Assembly: GCA_028383305.1 (NCBI GenBank)
Contig: JAOEVD010000019.1
Coordinates: 1-47,124 of the forward strand
Direction of reading: 5' to 3'
Length of the DNA stretch: 47,124 nt
From: Candidatus Puniceispirillum sp.
GTDB lineage: Bacteria > Pseudomonadota > Alphaproteobacteria > Puniceispirillales > Puniceispirillaceae
Shown here piece after piece: positions 24,338 through 32,534 of the stretch. Numbering within the stretch: position 1 is the first letter of the stretch; each line of letters begins with the position of its first letter. Under the pieces are notes generated by a model that had not been told where the DNA came from, ran no database searches, and saw nothing but the letters and a program-made list of their open reading frames with translations. The position numbers and the translations under genes were made by a program.

Positions 24338-25072
24338 CTATAAAACCAGCTTGCCAGCCAGATAGGCTTTGGCGGCGGCTGATTTTGGTTTTTGAAAGAA
24401 AGATTTGGCGGGGCTATGTTCGGCCAATTTGCCGTGATGCAGAAACAGAACATCATCGGCAAGCCGCTTGGCCTGTCCGATATCATGCGTCACAAGAATA
24501 ATTTTCATGCCTTGTTTGCTAACCGATTGCAGATTGGTTTCAATCGTTTCAATCGATGCTGGATCAAGATTTGAGGTTGCTTCGTCCAGAAACAGAATGG
24601 CCGGATTGATGATCAATGCCCGCGCCAAGGCAAGCCGTTGCTTTTCGCCGCCAGATAAAAGCCGCGCCGGATGCTGGGCAAGATGATCAAGCTGTAATTG
24701 CGCAAGATAATCCATTGATATTTTCGGATCATCAATGCCGCGTTGGTGCGCCACAAACAGCAGATTTGCCAAAACCGTCCGGCGCAAGATGGTTGGGGTT
24801 TGAAAGACCAATGATTGCTGTTGCCTGATCAAAGGATCAAGCGGCGTACCAGCATAGAGGATTTGCCCCATATCAGGCTTTGCCAGCCCGTGAAGACAGC
24901 GCATGAAAAGGCTTTTCCCAGCGCCATTCGGCCCCATAATAACACTCATACCGTCCGATTCGATGTTGCAAGACAAATCATCAATCAATATGCGCTCATT
25001 CAGCGTCAAGGTGATATTCTGAACGGTGATTGGCATCAGGCCGCGCTGTGCCATTGCGGTTTGATCAGACAT
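24338..25072 (-). CDS. tupC: Tungstate ABC transporter ATP-binding protein TupC
   Basis: This is an ABC ATPase of about 244 residues with Walker A GPNGAGKS near residue 48, Q-loop in LVFQTPTILRRT, signature LLSGGEKQRLALARAL, Walker B ILFLDEATSNLDP and the switch His in LVTHD. No C-terminal TOBE domain follows, as expected for TupC and unlike ModC. The start overlaps the tupB stop: either GTG 25078 or ATG 25072 could be used; the ATG is listed. It energises tungstate import through TupB. A short C-terminal FFQKPKSAAAKAYLAG tail is typical of the family. Confidence 0.92.
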   Translation of the reverse strand: MSDQTAMAQRGLMPITVQNITLTLNERILIDDLSCNIESDGMSVIMGPNGAGKSLFMRCLHGLAKPDMGQILYAGTPLDPLIRQQQSLVFQTPTILRRTVLANLLFVAHQRGIDDPKISMDYLAQLQLDHLAQHPARLLSGGEKQRLALARALIINPAILFLDEATSNLDPASIETIETNLQSVSKQGMKIILVTHDIGQAKRLADDVLFLHHGKLAEHSPAKSFFQKPKSAAAKAYLAGKLVL

Positions 25073-25772
25073 AGGCACGCCGCCTTGCCGATGCTTTTAG
25101 CCATTGCACCAGAAAATTCACCGCAAGCGAAATCGCCAAGAGAATAAAGCCAAGCGCCAAGGCCAGCGCCAGCTCGCCTTTTGAGGTTTCAAGCGCAATC
25201 GCCGTTGTCATGACGCGGGTGAGATGATCAATATTGCCGCCAACGATAATCACCGCGCCGACTTCGGAAATGGCGCGGCCAAATCCGGCCAGAATAACCG
25301 TCATAAGCGAATAGCGCGCATCAATGATATAGGCCAAAAGCGCAGTTCGTTTTGGCACCACAAGGCTGTCGAAAAAATCTTTGTAATCTTCGTGGAGATC
25401 TTCAAGAACCTGACAAGATAGCGCGATGATGATCGGGGTGATCAAAATCATCTGTGCAATCACCATGGCCTGCGGCGTATAGAGCAGCCCAAGCCAGCCA
25501 AATGGCCCCGATCTGGATAGATGCAAATAAACCAACAACCCCACAACAACTGGCGGCAACCCCATCATGGCATTGAAAACACCAACCAGAAAATCGCGCA
25601 TTGGGAAATGACGCATCGCCAGAAACGCTCCAATGGGAAGACCGATCACGCAAGACAAAACCAATGACGCCAAACTAACATTGATGGAAAGTGCCAGAAT
25701 TTCCATCAGATCACGATCCGAGCTGGCCAGCAGGCCAAAGGCAGCGGCGAAAGATTCTGAATAGATTGGCAT
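25065..25772 (-). CDS. tupB: Tungstate ABC transporter permease TupB
   Basis: From ATG 25772 (AGGAA 5 nt upstream; the upstream TTG would place the ribosome site inside the gene) the protein has about 235 residues with five or six membrane helices. The EAA-loop equivalent is GFGRAISEVGAVIIVGGNI near residue 165, where the permease contacts the ATPase. MGLPPVVVGLLVYLHLSRSG near 85 is characteristic of TupB-type permeases. It is the first gene of the tupBCA operon and overlaps tupC by 8 nt. Its 5' region shows no clear MoeA- or ModE-type site. Confidence 0.9.
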   Translation of the reverse strand: MPIYSESFAAAFGLLASSDRDLMEILALSINVSLASLVLSCVIGLPIGAFLAMRHFPMRDFLVGVFNAMMGLPPVVVGLLVYLHLSRSGPFGWLGLLYTPQAMVIAQMILITPIIIALSCQVLEDLHEDYKDFFDSLVVPKRTALLAYIIDARYSLMTVILAGFGRAISEVGAVIIVGGNIDHLTRVMTTAIALETSKGELALALALGFILLAISLAVNFLVQWLKASARRRAYV

Positions 25773-25947
25773 TGACGTTCCTAGCAATGTGATTTTTTAC
25801 ATCTACTATGAAAAAATCACCGGATCAACCGTTATGCTGAAATTATCACAACGAATATTTGCCGGTCATATGCTGATTTTAGTCACAAGCTGAAGTGGGC
25901 ATGGAACGTCGGTCTGGCGTTGCCCACATAAACTGAAATCTGCCGGT

Positions 25948-26844
25948 TTATTGATCGCTGAATTCGGTGCCAAGCGCCTTTTCATAAATCTTGATAATGG
26001 CGCTTTTTGGCTCGCGACCATAGCCAGCGGCGATGGCGTTTTGATAGCTGCTTGTCATGGCATTCACCAGCGGCGTCATGGCGCGTTTTTCAATGGCAAT
26101 GCGCTGGACATTTAAAATATCTTTATAGGCGTCTTCCATTGGAAAATCATTGTCGAACTGGCGCGCCAACATGCGTGGGACGAAATGATCGCCCGCAAAG
26201 CTGCGGGCGCTTGCGGTTGTCACAACTTGGGTCAAGGCCTCGGTTGAAAGACCGCCAGCAACAGCCAGCGGTAATACCTCGCATAGCGCGACAATATTGA
26301 TATCATAGATGATGTTATTGACCGCTTTCATCATTTGGCCAGCGCCGCTTTCGCCGCAATAGACGATAAATTCGCCCATGGCATCAAGTTGGGGCTTAGC
26401 GCGATCAAACAAGAGTTTGCTACCGCCAAACATCAAGGTCAATGTGCCATCTGTGGCACGAAAAGGAAGGCCGGAAATTGGGCAATCAGCGTAGGCAATG
26501 CCGCGGCCTGCCAATTGATCATGGATGGCAATGGCCTCAAGACGGTCAATTGTTGAGGTGTCGATAATGGCAAGATCGCCTTGTGCTGATTCAGCAATAC
26601 CACCAGCGCCAAAAATCACCTCATTCACCTCTTTGGCAGATGGAAGGCATAGGAATATGAGATGACAATTTGCCGCCAGATTACCAAGCGTGCTGGCAAT
26701 GATGATATCATCACCATCCAGCCGTTCAGTGGCGGCTGGTACCGCGTCATAGGCGTAAAATGGCGCGGCAATTTTTGCCAGATTATTGGCCATGCCAAGT
26801 CCCATTTGGCCGAGGCCAATAAACCCAATACCGCTATTACGCAT
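25948..26844 (-). CDS. Beta-hydroxyacid dehydrogenase, 3-hydroxyisobutyrate dehydrogenase family
   Basis: This 298-residue protein shows GFIGLGQMGLGMANNL at residues 7-22 (NAD(P) loop), DTSTI at 95-99, the substrate-binding CPISGLPFRATDGTL at 121-135 (the canonical DAPVSGG is altered to DCPISGL) and the catalytic Lys173 in GQMMKAVNN. Relatives oxidise 3-hydroxyisobutyrate, D-glycerate/tartronate semialdehyde or 2-hydroxymethylglutarate. AAGGGA 5 nt upstream of ATG 26844 supports the start. It diverges from the GalD-like gene across a promoter with three tandem 14-bp repeats, so joint regulation in one pathway is likely. Substrate unknown. Confidence 0.9.
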   Translation of the reverse strand: MRNSGIGFIGLGQMGLGMANNLAKIAAPFYAYDAVPAATERLDGDDIIIASTLGNLAANCHLIFLCLPSAKEVNEVIFGAGGIAESAQGDLAIIDTSTIDRLEAIAIHDQLAGRGIAYADCPISGLPFRATDGTLTLMFGGSKLLFDRAKPQLDAMGEFIVYCGESGAGQMMKAVNNIIYDINIVALCEVLPLAVAGGLSTEALTQVVTTASARSFAGDHFVPRMLARQFDNDFPMEDAYKDILNVQRIAIEKRAMTPLVNAMTSSYQNAIAAGYGREPKSAIIKIYEKALGTEFSDQ

Positions 26845-26927
26845 CGCATTTTATCCCTTCGATAGATGATCGGTGGCGGTACCGAGATGAAACCGCCAGC
26901 GATCAGTCTATACAGAAATGTTACCTT

Positions 26928-26969
26928 GTATATATGACGGCGTATATATGGTGACGTATATATGACGGC
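26928..26969. repeat. Three contiguous 14-bp repeats in a divergent promoter
   Basis: GTATATATGACGGC (26928-26941), GTATATATGGTGAC (26942-26955) and GTATATATGACGGC (26956-26969) follow each other without spacer. Copies 1 and 3 are identical and copy 2 differs in its last five bases. They lie 84 nt upstream of the dehydrogenase start at 26844 and 137 nt upstream of the GalD-like start at 27107. Iterated operator sites are the simplest reading; the spacing is about 1.3 helical turns. Confidence 0.7.
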
Positions 26970-27106
26970 AGTTGTCAGCGCGGCCATTCTGCATTAGCGT
27001 TCTCATTCAGCATAATAATTTTGCTGGCGTGATCTTGCTTGGCATTGTTCTGCGCCGAGATCGGCGGTCAGTATCCCACAAATATATTTGGTTAAGGACC
27101 TTTTAA

Positions 27107-28186
27107 ATGGCTCGGCGTGAAATTCCATTTTTGTTTATTCGTGGCGGCACATCGCGCGGCCCTTATTTTAATGCGGCTGATTTGCCATCTGATCGTGATA
27201 CGATTGCCAAAATTCTGCTTCAGGTGGTTGGCGCGGGTCATCCATTGAACATTGATGGTATTGGTGGCGGCAATGCTGTGACCAACAAGGTTGCGATGCT
27301 GTCACGATCTGCCGATGATGCGGCTGATATTGATTATTTCTTTGCGCAGGTTTCGGTGTTGGAACAGCTTGTCGATTTCAAACCAACCTGCGGTAATATT
27401 CTATCGGGTGTTGGTCCAGCGGCGATTGAAATGGGGCTTATGCCAGCCAGTGATCCCGTTACCGAAGTGCGGATCAAGCTTGTTAATACAGGCGCATTGG
27501 TCGTGGCAAGGGTGCAAACGCCGGGTGGGGTCGTGCGCTATGATGGCGACACCGCGATTGATGGCGTGCCCGGAACCGCCGCGCGGATTGACCTTCAATT
27601 CATGGATGTTGTTGGTGCGGCAACTGGAAAATTGCTGCCAACTGGTAATCTTCGCGATCAATTTGACGATATTGAAGTGACCTGTATGGATGTGGCGATG
27701 CCAACCGTTACTGCGCGCGCCGATGCGTTTGGCCTTTCCGGCCATGAAACCGTCCAAGAATTAAAGGCTGATAAAAATTTCATGGCGCGGATGGAACGCG
27801 TCAGATTGGCAGCGGGTGCAGCAATGGGCATGGGCGATGTCACCCAATCGGTCACGCCAAAATTTGCCATTTTTGCACCGGCAAAGGCAGGGGGTACGAT
27901 TGCCGCACGCTATTTTATGCCGTGGGAACCACATCCGACAATGGCGGTAACGGGCGCGCAATGCCTTGCCTCATGCGCCATGACACCCGGCAGTATCGCC
28001 GATGGTTTGTTGACGCGGCCAACAACCAGTCCGGCAACCGTGACGATCGAACATCCGTCAGGCATGATTGATGTTGTTGTTGATTATAATACAGGCGGTA
28101 ATGGCTTTGATCTGAATTCTGCTGGTCTGGTAAGAACCGCACGCAAATTGGCATCGGGAAATCTGTTCGTATCTGACGAGGGTTAA
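27107..28186 (+). CDS. galD: 4-oxalomesaconate tautomerase-like protein (GalD/PrpF family)
   Basis: This 359-residue diaminopimelate-epimerase-fold isomerase starts RREIPFLFIRGGTSRGPYF, the PrpF/GalD signature. Cys95 lies in DFKPTCGNILSGVGPAA, which matches GalD/LigU-type enzymes, and PHPTMAVTGA sits at 275-284. GalD tautomerises the keto form of 4-oxalomesaconate in gallate and protocatechuate 4,5-cleavage routes; PrpF isomerises aconitates. Both act on C6 tri-acids. AAGGA precedes the ATG. The gene ends at a strong terminator and converges on TTT operon 2, whose carrier could import the tri- or dicarboxylate it processes. Family is firm; exact substrate is inferred. Confidence 0.85.
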   Translation: MARREIPFLFIRGGTSRGPYFNAADLPSDRDTIAKILLQVVGAGHPLNIDGIGGGNAVTNKVAMLSRSADDAADIDYFFAQVSVLEQLVDFKPTCGNILSGVGPAAIEMGLMPASDPVTEVRIKLVNTGALVVARVQTPGGVVRYDGDTAIDGVPGTAARIDLQFMDVVGAATGKLLPTGNLRDQFDDIEVTCMDVAMPTVTARADAFGLSGHETVQELKADKNFMARMERVRLAAGAAMGMGDVTQSVTPKFAIFAPAKAGGTIAARYFMPWEPHPTMAVTGAQCLASCAMTPGSIADGLLTRPTTSPATVTIEHPSGMIDVVVDYNTGGNGFDLNSAGLVRTARKLASGNLFVSDEG

Positions 28187-28228
28187 ATGGAGTTGAAATG
28201 CCGAATCGGTAATTTCTGCCGAGCAATG

Positions 28229-28265
28229 ACAGCGGTGACAGCAATGGCGTCACCGCTGTTTTTTT
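28229..28265 (+). terminator. Strong intrinsic terminator after the GalD-like gene
   Basis: ACAGCGGTGAC (28229-28239) and GTCACCGCTGT (28249-28259) form a perfect 11-bp stem with a 9-nt loop, followed by an unbroken run of seven T. It ends 3 nt before the stop codon of the convergent tctA gene, so it serves the plus strand. Confidence 0.92.
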
Positions 28266-28267
28266 GA

Positions 28268-29911
28268 CTAGCCCTTTTTGGTTTTGCCAAACCGCTGCCA
28301 CATTATAAAGCTGCTAACCGCGATAGCCGCAAACGCCAGCGTGGTCCGCAAGAGGCCACCCATCATGAATAGCGGTAACGATATGCTGAGCAGTACCAGA
28401 GGCGAAAAGAACCGTTCGAGCAGTGAGCCTGTATCCCGATGCTTTTGGTAAATCGGAAAGACCATCGAGAATATCGCAATAATCGCAAAGAATAATGACC
28501 AAGGCCGCAAGAAGAACAGCATAGGGTCGGAATCAATCGCCAAAGCTCGCGCCAAATTCAACTCGGCGATATTGCCAAGAACAACACCAAGGATCATTGG
28601 TGCCAGCGGGAACCCGAACTGGCGCATTATGAAACCCAAAATACCAAAGAAGAATAATGTCCAGATATCTTCAATTGAATTATGAAGTGCAAATACGCCA
28701 ATTGTTGCAAAGGTTAAAATAACAGTTGCCAGAATATAGGTCTTGATCCGTGTTACGAGGACAAAAACCCTAAGAACACCCGACTGCATTCCAATCATAA
28801 TGAAGCTCGCGAGGAAAAAAGCTATATATATGGAATAGGCAAGTGCCGGCTCGTCTTTTATGAAGGTTGGCCCCGGCACAATATCATGCATGAGTAAAGC
28901 ACCAAGCATGATTGCAGCCGTGATATCACCTGGAATGCCAAGCGCCATAAGAGGGGTCAAGGCGCCACCTTCAACAGCGTTATTTGACGCCTCAGGCGCA
29001 ATGATACCGCGGGGATCCCCTTTACCAAATTTGGAGTCATCTTTGGCGGCTTTTTTGGCCTGATCATAAGCAAGGATATTGGCAATAGAGCCGCCCGCGC
29101 CAGGAAGAATCCCTGTAAACATTCCAATTAATGCTGAACGGATTACAACGGTCCAGTTTCTGAACAATATTCCGATTGCGCGGCGATGTTCGATTTTGAC
29201 TTTAACTTGTTTCCTGTCGCTAAGTGCGTTTCGGGCGGTAACGGGGTTGCGCAAATCAGACAGAAGCTGGGAAAAGGCAAATAATCCAATCAGCACTGCA
29301 ATGAAGTCAAACCCGGTCAAAAGATAGTCGGAGCCAAAGTCAAATCGGCCAACGCCAACAGCGTCGTCCTCACCGACGGTACGGATAAATAAGCCGGCAG
29401 CACCTGCGATCAGGCCTTTGACCAGATGTTCACCAGCAAGGGACGCCGTCACGGTCAAGGCAAACATCACGAGCATGAAAAAATCCCACGGTTGGAATTC
29501 CAGCCCAACCATTGCAAGCTGGGGCGCAAATAACACCAACAATATAGCCGATATTATACCACCACAAAAAGAAGACCAGACGCCGATGCCAAGGGCGAGG
29601 CCAGGCTCGCCAGCACGCGCCATTGGAAAGCCGTCAAAAGTTGTTGCCACTGAAGATGGCGTTCCCGGTATGCCAGTTAAGATGCCCGACATAAGCCCGC
29701 CAGACAAACCGCCGACCAAAACTGAAATCATCGTCGCAAGCCCTTGTGCAGGCGGCATTGAAAAAGTAAAAGGCAGCGTCAAAACAATCGCCATGGCAAT
29801 GGTAAAGCCCGGAATCGAGCCTGCCATCAACCCTGCACCAACACCGATGACCATATAAGTCAAAGTTACCGGGTCGATGATATTCAGCAGTGCTTCTAGA
29901 AAAATATCCAT
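28268..29911 (-). CDS. tctA: Tripartite tricarboxylate transporter large permease TctA (system 2)
   Basis: This 547-residue protein has many membrane helices and the paired TctA motifs: GSIPGFTIAMAIVLTLPF near residue 31, GIPGTPSSVATTFDGFPMA near 80 and LGIPGDITAAIMLGALLMH near 325. It is clearly diverged from the system 1 TctA despite the common layout. The C-terminus is extended by about 45 hydrophobic and basic residues. It follows tctB by 7 nt and converges directly on the GalD-like gene's terminator. It forms the membrane channel for a carboxylate captured by TctC. Confidence 0.94.
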   Translation of the reverse strand: MDIFLEALLNIIDPVTLTYMVIGVGAGLMAGSIPGFTIAMAIVLTLPFTFSMPPAQGLATMISVLVGGLSGGLMSGILTGIPGTPSSVATTFDGFPMARAGEPGLALGIGVWSSFCGGIISAILLVLFAPQLAMVGLEFQPWDFFMLVMFALTVTASLAGEHLVKGLIAGAAGLFIRTVGEDDAVGVGRFDFGSDYLLTGFDFIAVLIGLFAFSQLLSDLRNPVTARNALSDRKQVKVKIEHRRAIGILFRNWTVVIRSALIGMFTGILPGAGGSIANILAYDQAKKAAKDDSKFGKGDPRGIIAPEASNNAVEGGALTPLMALGIPGDITAAIMLGALLMHDIVPGPTFIKDEPALAYSIYIAFFLASFIMIGMQSGVLRVFVLVTRIKTYILATVILTFATIGVFALHNSIEDIWTLFFFGILGFIMRQFGFPLAPMILGVVLGNIAELNLARALAIDSDPMLFFLRPWSLFFAIIAIFSMVFPIYQKHRDTGSLLERFFSPLVLLSISLPLFMMGGLLRTTLAFAAIAVSSFIMWQRFGKTKKG

Positions 29912-29918
29912 TTGAGGT

Positions 29919-30398
29919 TTAAAATCCCGTCAAAGATCCGCGTGGCAAAAATACTTCCAGCACATGTGTAAAGAGAAGCCACATGCCGCCAGACGCGCCT
30001 AAGGCGATTACCAGATGCATTAAAATTGCATTCCAGCCGCCAAGAACGGTCAGCAGGACGAAGCTGAATAAGATGTTACCAACTAACATGCCCAAATAGG
30101 GAAGCACCAGCAGGTACAATGCAAAAATCGAAAAGACAGCAATCACATTTTGCCAATATAAAACAAACTCCTTAAGCGTCTTTTTTGGCACAGGAGAAAT
30201 GTCTTTCTGGGGCGTGCTGAACGACTGTATGAGGTAAATAACACTCAAGCCTCCAATGATTATGATGATTATCCTTGGCCAAGCCGCAGGTGATAAAACA
30301 CCATAGTCAGGCTCTCGTATCTCAAAACTGGCAAGCATAAGACCACCGCTTGCCAATATTAGACATAGAGCTACTAAGCTATCCCGATTGAATGACAT
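29919..30398 (-). CDS. tctB: Tripartite tricarboxylate transporter small permease TctB (system 2)
   Basis: This 159-residue protein has about four membrane helices in the TctB order. Residues 30-40 contain DYGVLSPAAWPRIIIIIIGG, the Pro-Arg segment after helix one that marks the family, and the C-terminal half has a long hydrophobic pair (NVIAVFSIFALYLLVLPYLG). It is an accessory subunit of the TTT carrier, located between tctC (106-nt gap containing a perfect hairpin) and tctA (7-nt gap). Confidence 0.88.
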   Translation of the reverse strand: MSFNRDSLVALCLILASGGLMLASFEIREPDYGVLSPAAWPRIIIIIIGGLSVIYLIQSFSTPQKDISPVPKKTLKEFVLYWQNVIAVFSIFALYLLVLPYLGMLVGNILFSFVLLTVLGGWNAILMHLVIALGASGGMWLLFTHVLEVFLPRGSLTGF

Positions 30399-30435
30399 GT
30401 TTGAACCGCATGATTTAGAAAAGAAAATAAAGTGA

Positions 30436-30460
30436 GGCTGGCAACTTGCTGTTGCCAGCC
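30436..30460 (-). terminator. Hairpin between tctC and tctB (system 2)
   Basis: GGCTGGCAAC (30436-30445) and GTTGCCAGCC (30451-30460) form a perfect 10-bp stem with a 5-nt loop. On the minus strand it is followed by TCACTTTATTTTCTTTTC, which is T-rich but broken. Position and design copy the hairpin of TTT system 1 although the stem sequence differs, suggesting selection for a partial terminator or 3' stabiliser after the binding-protein gene. Confidence 0.72.
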
Positions 30461-30504
30461 AATATTTAGTTGTTGAGCAGACTTCTTGTTTTTAGCAGCG
30501 TTTT

Positions 30505-31485
30505 TTATTTCTTATACATGCCAATTTCGATGGCTACAGCCTCATAAGCGTCGAATAGATCTTTGGAATAAGCGGTAAATTCCGCAGGCCCCTGATACCG
30601 TAGTCCGGTGCCTTTCGCCGCCATGGCTTTTTGCAAGCTCGGATTATCAACAGCTTGTTTGATAATACCAGCCCACATATCGATAATCTCTTTTGGCGTG
30701 CCTTTTGGCGCCACAACACCGCGCTCTAGGGCAAAGCTCATATTGATGCCACGCTCTTTCAGAGTTGGAGTGTTTGGCAGCTGGGGATCGCGATTGTCAT
30801 TGGCAATTGCCAATGCCTTGATTGTACCTGCTTCCAAATGCTTTTTACCGGAGGCAACATTGACCGCGCCAAGTGTAATAGCGCCAGATAGGAGAGCGTT
30901 CATGCGTTCTGCAGTGCCATCATAAGGAACAAGCTTCAGCTTTGCACCAGTTGCTTTTTGCAAAAGTAACCATATGAAGTGAGATGTTGAGCCAAAGGTT
31001 GCTCCTGCAGTTACCTGACCAGGGTTGGCCTTAGCATATGAAACCATTTCTTCAATTGAGTTGAATGGAGCATCTCCAGCAGCACCGATGATGTCCGGTG
31101 TGATCGTTACATTTGCAACCGCGTCGAAACCATTATAATGGAAATCGATCCGGCCATTCAAAAAGCTGGTGATCGCTGACTGGTGAATGGCAAATAGGGT
31201 ACAGCCATCGGGTGCGGCTTTGGCTGCCTGCTTGGCGCCTTTATTACCGCCCTGACCCGGAACTGTTACCACCTTCAAATTATAAGGTGTGTCCATTTCG
31301 CTAATGGTTTTTTCAACCAGCGCATACAGAACCTGTGTGCCGCCACCGGGCTTCCATGGCACGATCAATTGAGCTGTTTCACAAGGAAGCTTTGGAACAG
31401 AATGGGATGCAGCCTGTGCGACGGATGACGCCATCATGAGGCTGGCAGCCACGGCTCCGAGAATTGAAAGTCTTGAATTCAGCAT
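30505..31485 (-). CDS. tctC: Tripartite tricarboxylate transporter binding protein TctC (system 2)
   Basis: The frame is open from 31533, but the signal peptide (MLNSRLSILGAVAASLMMAS, cleavage after AQA) starts at ATG 31485, preceded by GGGAG, giving 326 residues. The mature protein shows the Bug fold: CETAQLIVPWKPGGGTQ (first loop, Trp-Lys-Pro), VTVPGQGGNKGAKQAAKA near 72, and RMNALLSGAITLGAVNVASG near 195. A Cys pair (PKLPCET and DGCTLFA) may form a disulfide. It binds a carboxylate for TctBA. It diverges from the aspartate-dehydrogenase-like gene over a 180-bp AT-rich promoter region. Confidence 0.92.
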   Translation of the reverse strand: MLNSRLSILGAVAASLMMASSVAQAASHSVPKLPCETAQLIVPWKPGGGTQVLYALVEKTISEMDTPYNLKVVTVPGQGGNKGAKQAAKAAPDGCTLFAIHQSAITSFLNGRIDFHYNGFDAVANVTITPDIIGAAGDAPFNSIEEMVSYAKANPGQVTAGATFGSTSHFIWLLLQKATGAKLKLVPYDGTAERMNALLSGAITLGAVNVASGKKHLEAGTIKALAIANDNRDPQLPNTPTLKERGINMSFALERGVVAPKGTPKEIIDMWAGIIKQAVDNPSLQKAMAAKGTGLRYQGPAEFTAYSKDLFDAYEAVAIEIGMYKK

Positions 31486-31665
31486 AGTAAGATTACTCCC
31501 TTTTGCTTGGTTTAAGCGACAACATGTCAACAAAAATAGGCGCCGCGTTAGATATGTTCTTGTTAATTAAGGTTGCAAAGGTTCGCCGCAGCGAGTCAAT
31601 ATAAATTTATCGAATAACCTTGTTTTTGATTATTAAATGCTCGGCCAAACGCTTTAGGAAAAAAT

Positions 31666-32469
31666 ATGCTGGCTGCAGGAATTATTGGCCTTGGGACCAT
31701 TGGCAATGTTGTTGCAAAGGCCCTTGATGAGGGCATTAACGGCATGTCGCTGGTGGCAATTGCGTCAGGCCGACGTGACAAGGCGCTTGCCAGCATTGCT
31801 GGCCTGTCATCACCGGTTGAATTAATGTCAATTGACGAGGTGGCTGCTTGCTGTGATGTGATTGTGGATTGTGCACCAAAATCGGTATTTCGCGATATTG
31901 CTATTGCGGCTTTTTCGCGGGGGCGCATTTTGGTGACGGTAAGCGGTGCCGGTATTCTTGCGAATGAAGATATCGAAGATATGGCGCGCGAAAATGGTGG
32001 CCAGCTTGTTCTTGCAACCGGCGCATTGCTGGGGCTTGATGCGGTTCGTGCCGCGGCCGAGGGCAACATCCATTCAGTGCGCATGATCACTCGTAAACCG
32101 CCAAATGCGCTAAAAGATGCGCCGCATATCACCGACAATAATATTAGCCTTGATCGGCTGAATGGCGCCATTCAAGTTTTCAAAGGCAGCGCGCGTGAAG
32201 GAGCCAAGGCGTTTCCAGCCAATGTCAATGTGGCAGCGGCTTTGGGACTTGCCGGTATTGGCGCTGATGCAACCGAGCTTGAAGTTTGGGCCGACCCGCA
32301 TCTTGATCGCAACACACATTCGATTGAAGTCGATGCTGATAGTGCAAAATTCACATTGCAGATTCAAAATGTGCAATCTGAAAGCAATCCGGGAACCGGC
32401 AAGATTACCGCTTTAAGCGTGATTGCCTGTTTGCGGGGCATGACGGCACCGATGAAAATTGGCAGCTAG
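31666..32469 (+). CDS. Aspartate dehydrogenase family protein (NadX-like)
   Basis: This 267-residue protein has an N-terminal Rossmann loop GIIGLGTIGNVV (residues 5-16), TVSGAGIL near 91, and the aspartate-dehydrogenase C-terminal signatures ITRKPPNALKDAP (141-153), KAFPANVNVAAALGLAG (181-197) and DPHLDRNTHSIEVD (210-223), with His218 as the likely catalytic residue. Members interconvert L-aspartate and iminosuccinate/oxaloacetate with NAD(P); some feed NAD synthesis. nadA/nadC are not adjacent, and the neighbours are an FAH-family protein and a TTT carrier, so a catabolic or amino-acid-like substrate is more likely. AGGA lies 6 nt before the ATG. Confidence 0.85.
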   Translation: MLAAGIIGLGTIGNVVAKALDEGINGMSLVAIASGRRDKALASIAGLSSPVELMSIDEVAACCDVIVDCAPKSVFRDIAIAAFSRGRILVTVSGAGILANEDIEDMARENGGQLVLATGALLGLDAVRAAAEGNIHSVRMITRKPPNALKDAPHITDNNISLDRLNGAIQVFKGSAREGAKAFPANVNVAAALGLAGIGADATELEVWADPHLDRNTHSIEVDADSAKFTLQIQNVQSESNPGTGKITALSVIACLRGMTAPMKIGS

Positions 32470-32534
32470 GCAGTTTGGATAAGCCGACGATAACAATCTC
32501 AATTCAACAAATGATTTTTTAAAGGGGCAATGAA

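Noticed and set aside
26928..26969. CRISPR array
   Set aside because: The 14-bp repeats are contiguous without spacers, and no cas gene is present.
31666..32469. Iminosuccinate reductase of the beta-hydroxyaspartate cycle
   Set aside because: That enzyme belongs to the ornithine cyclodeaminase family, and none of the cycle's aldolase, dehydratase or aminotransferase genes is present.
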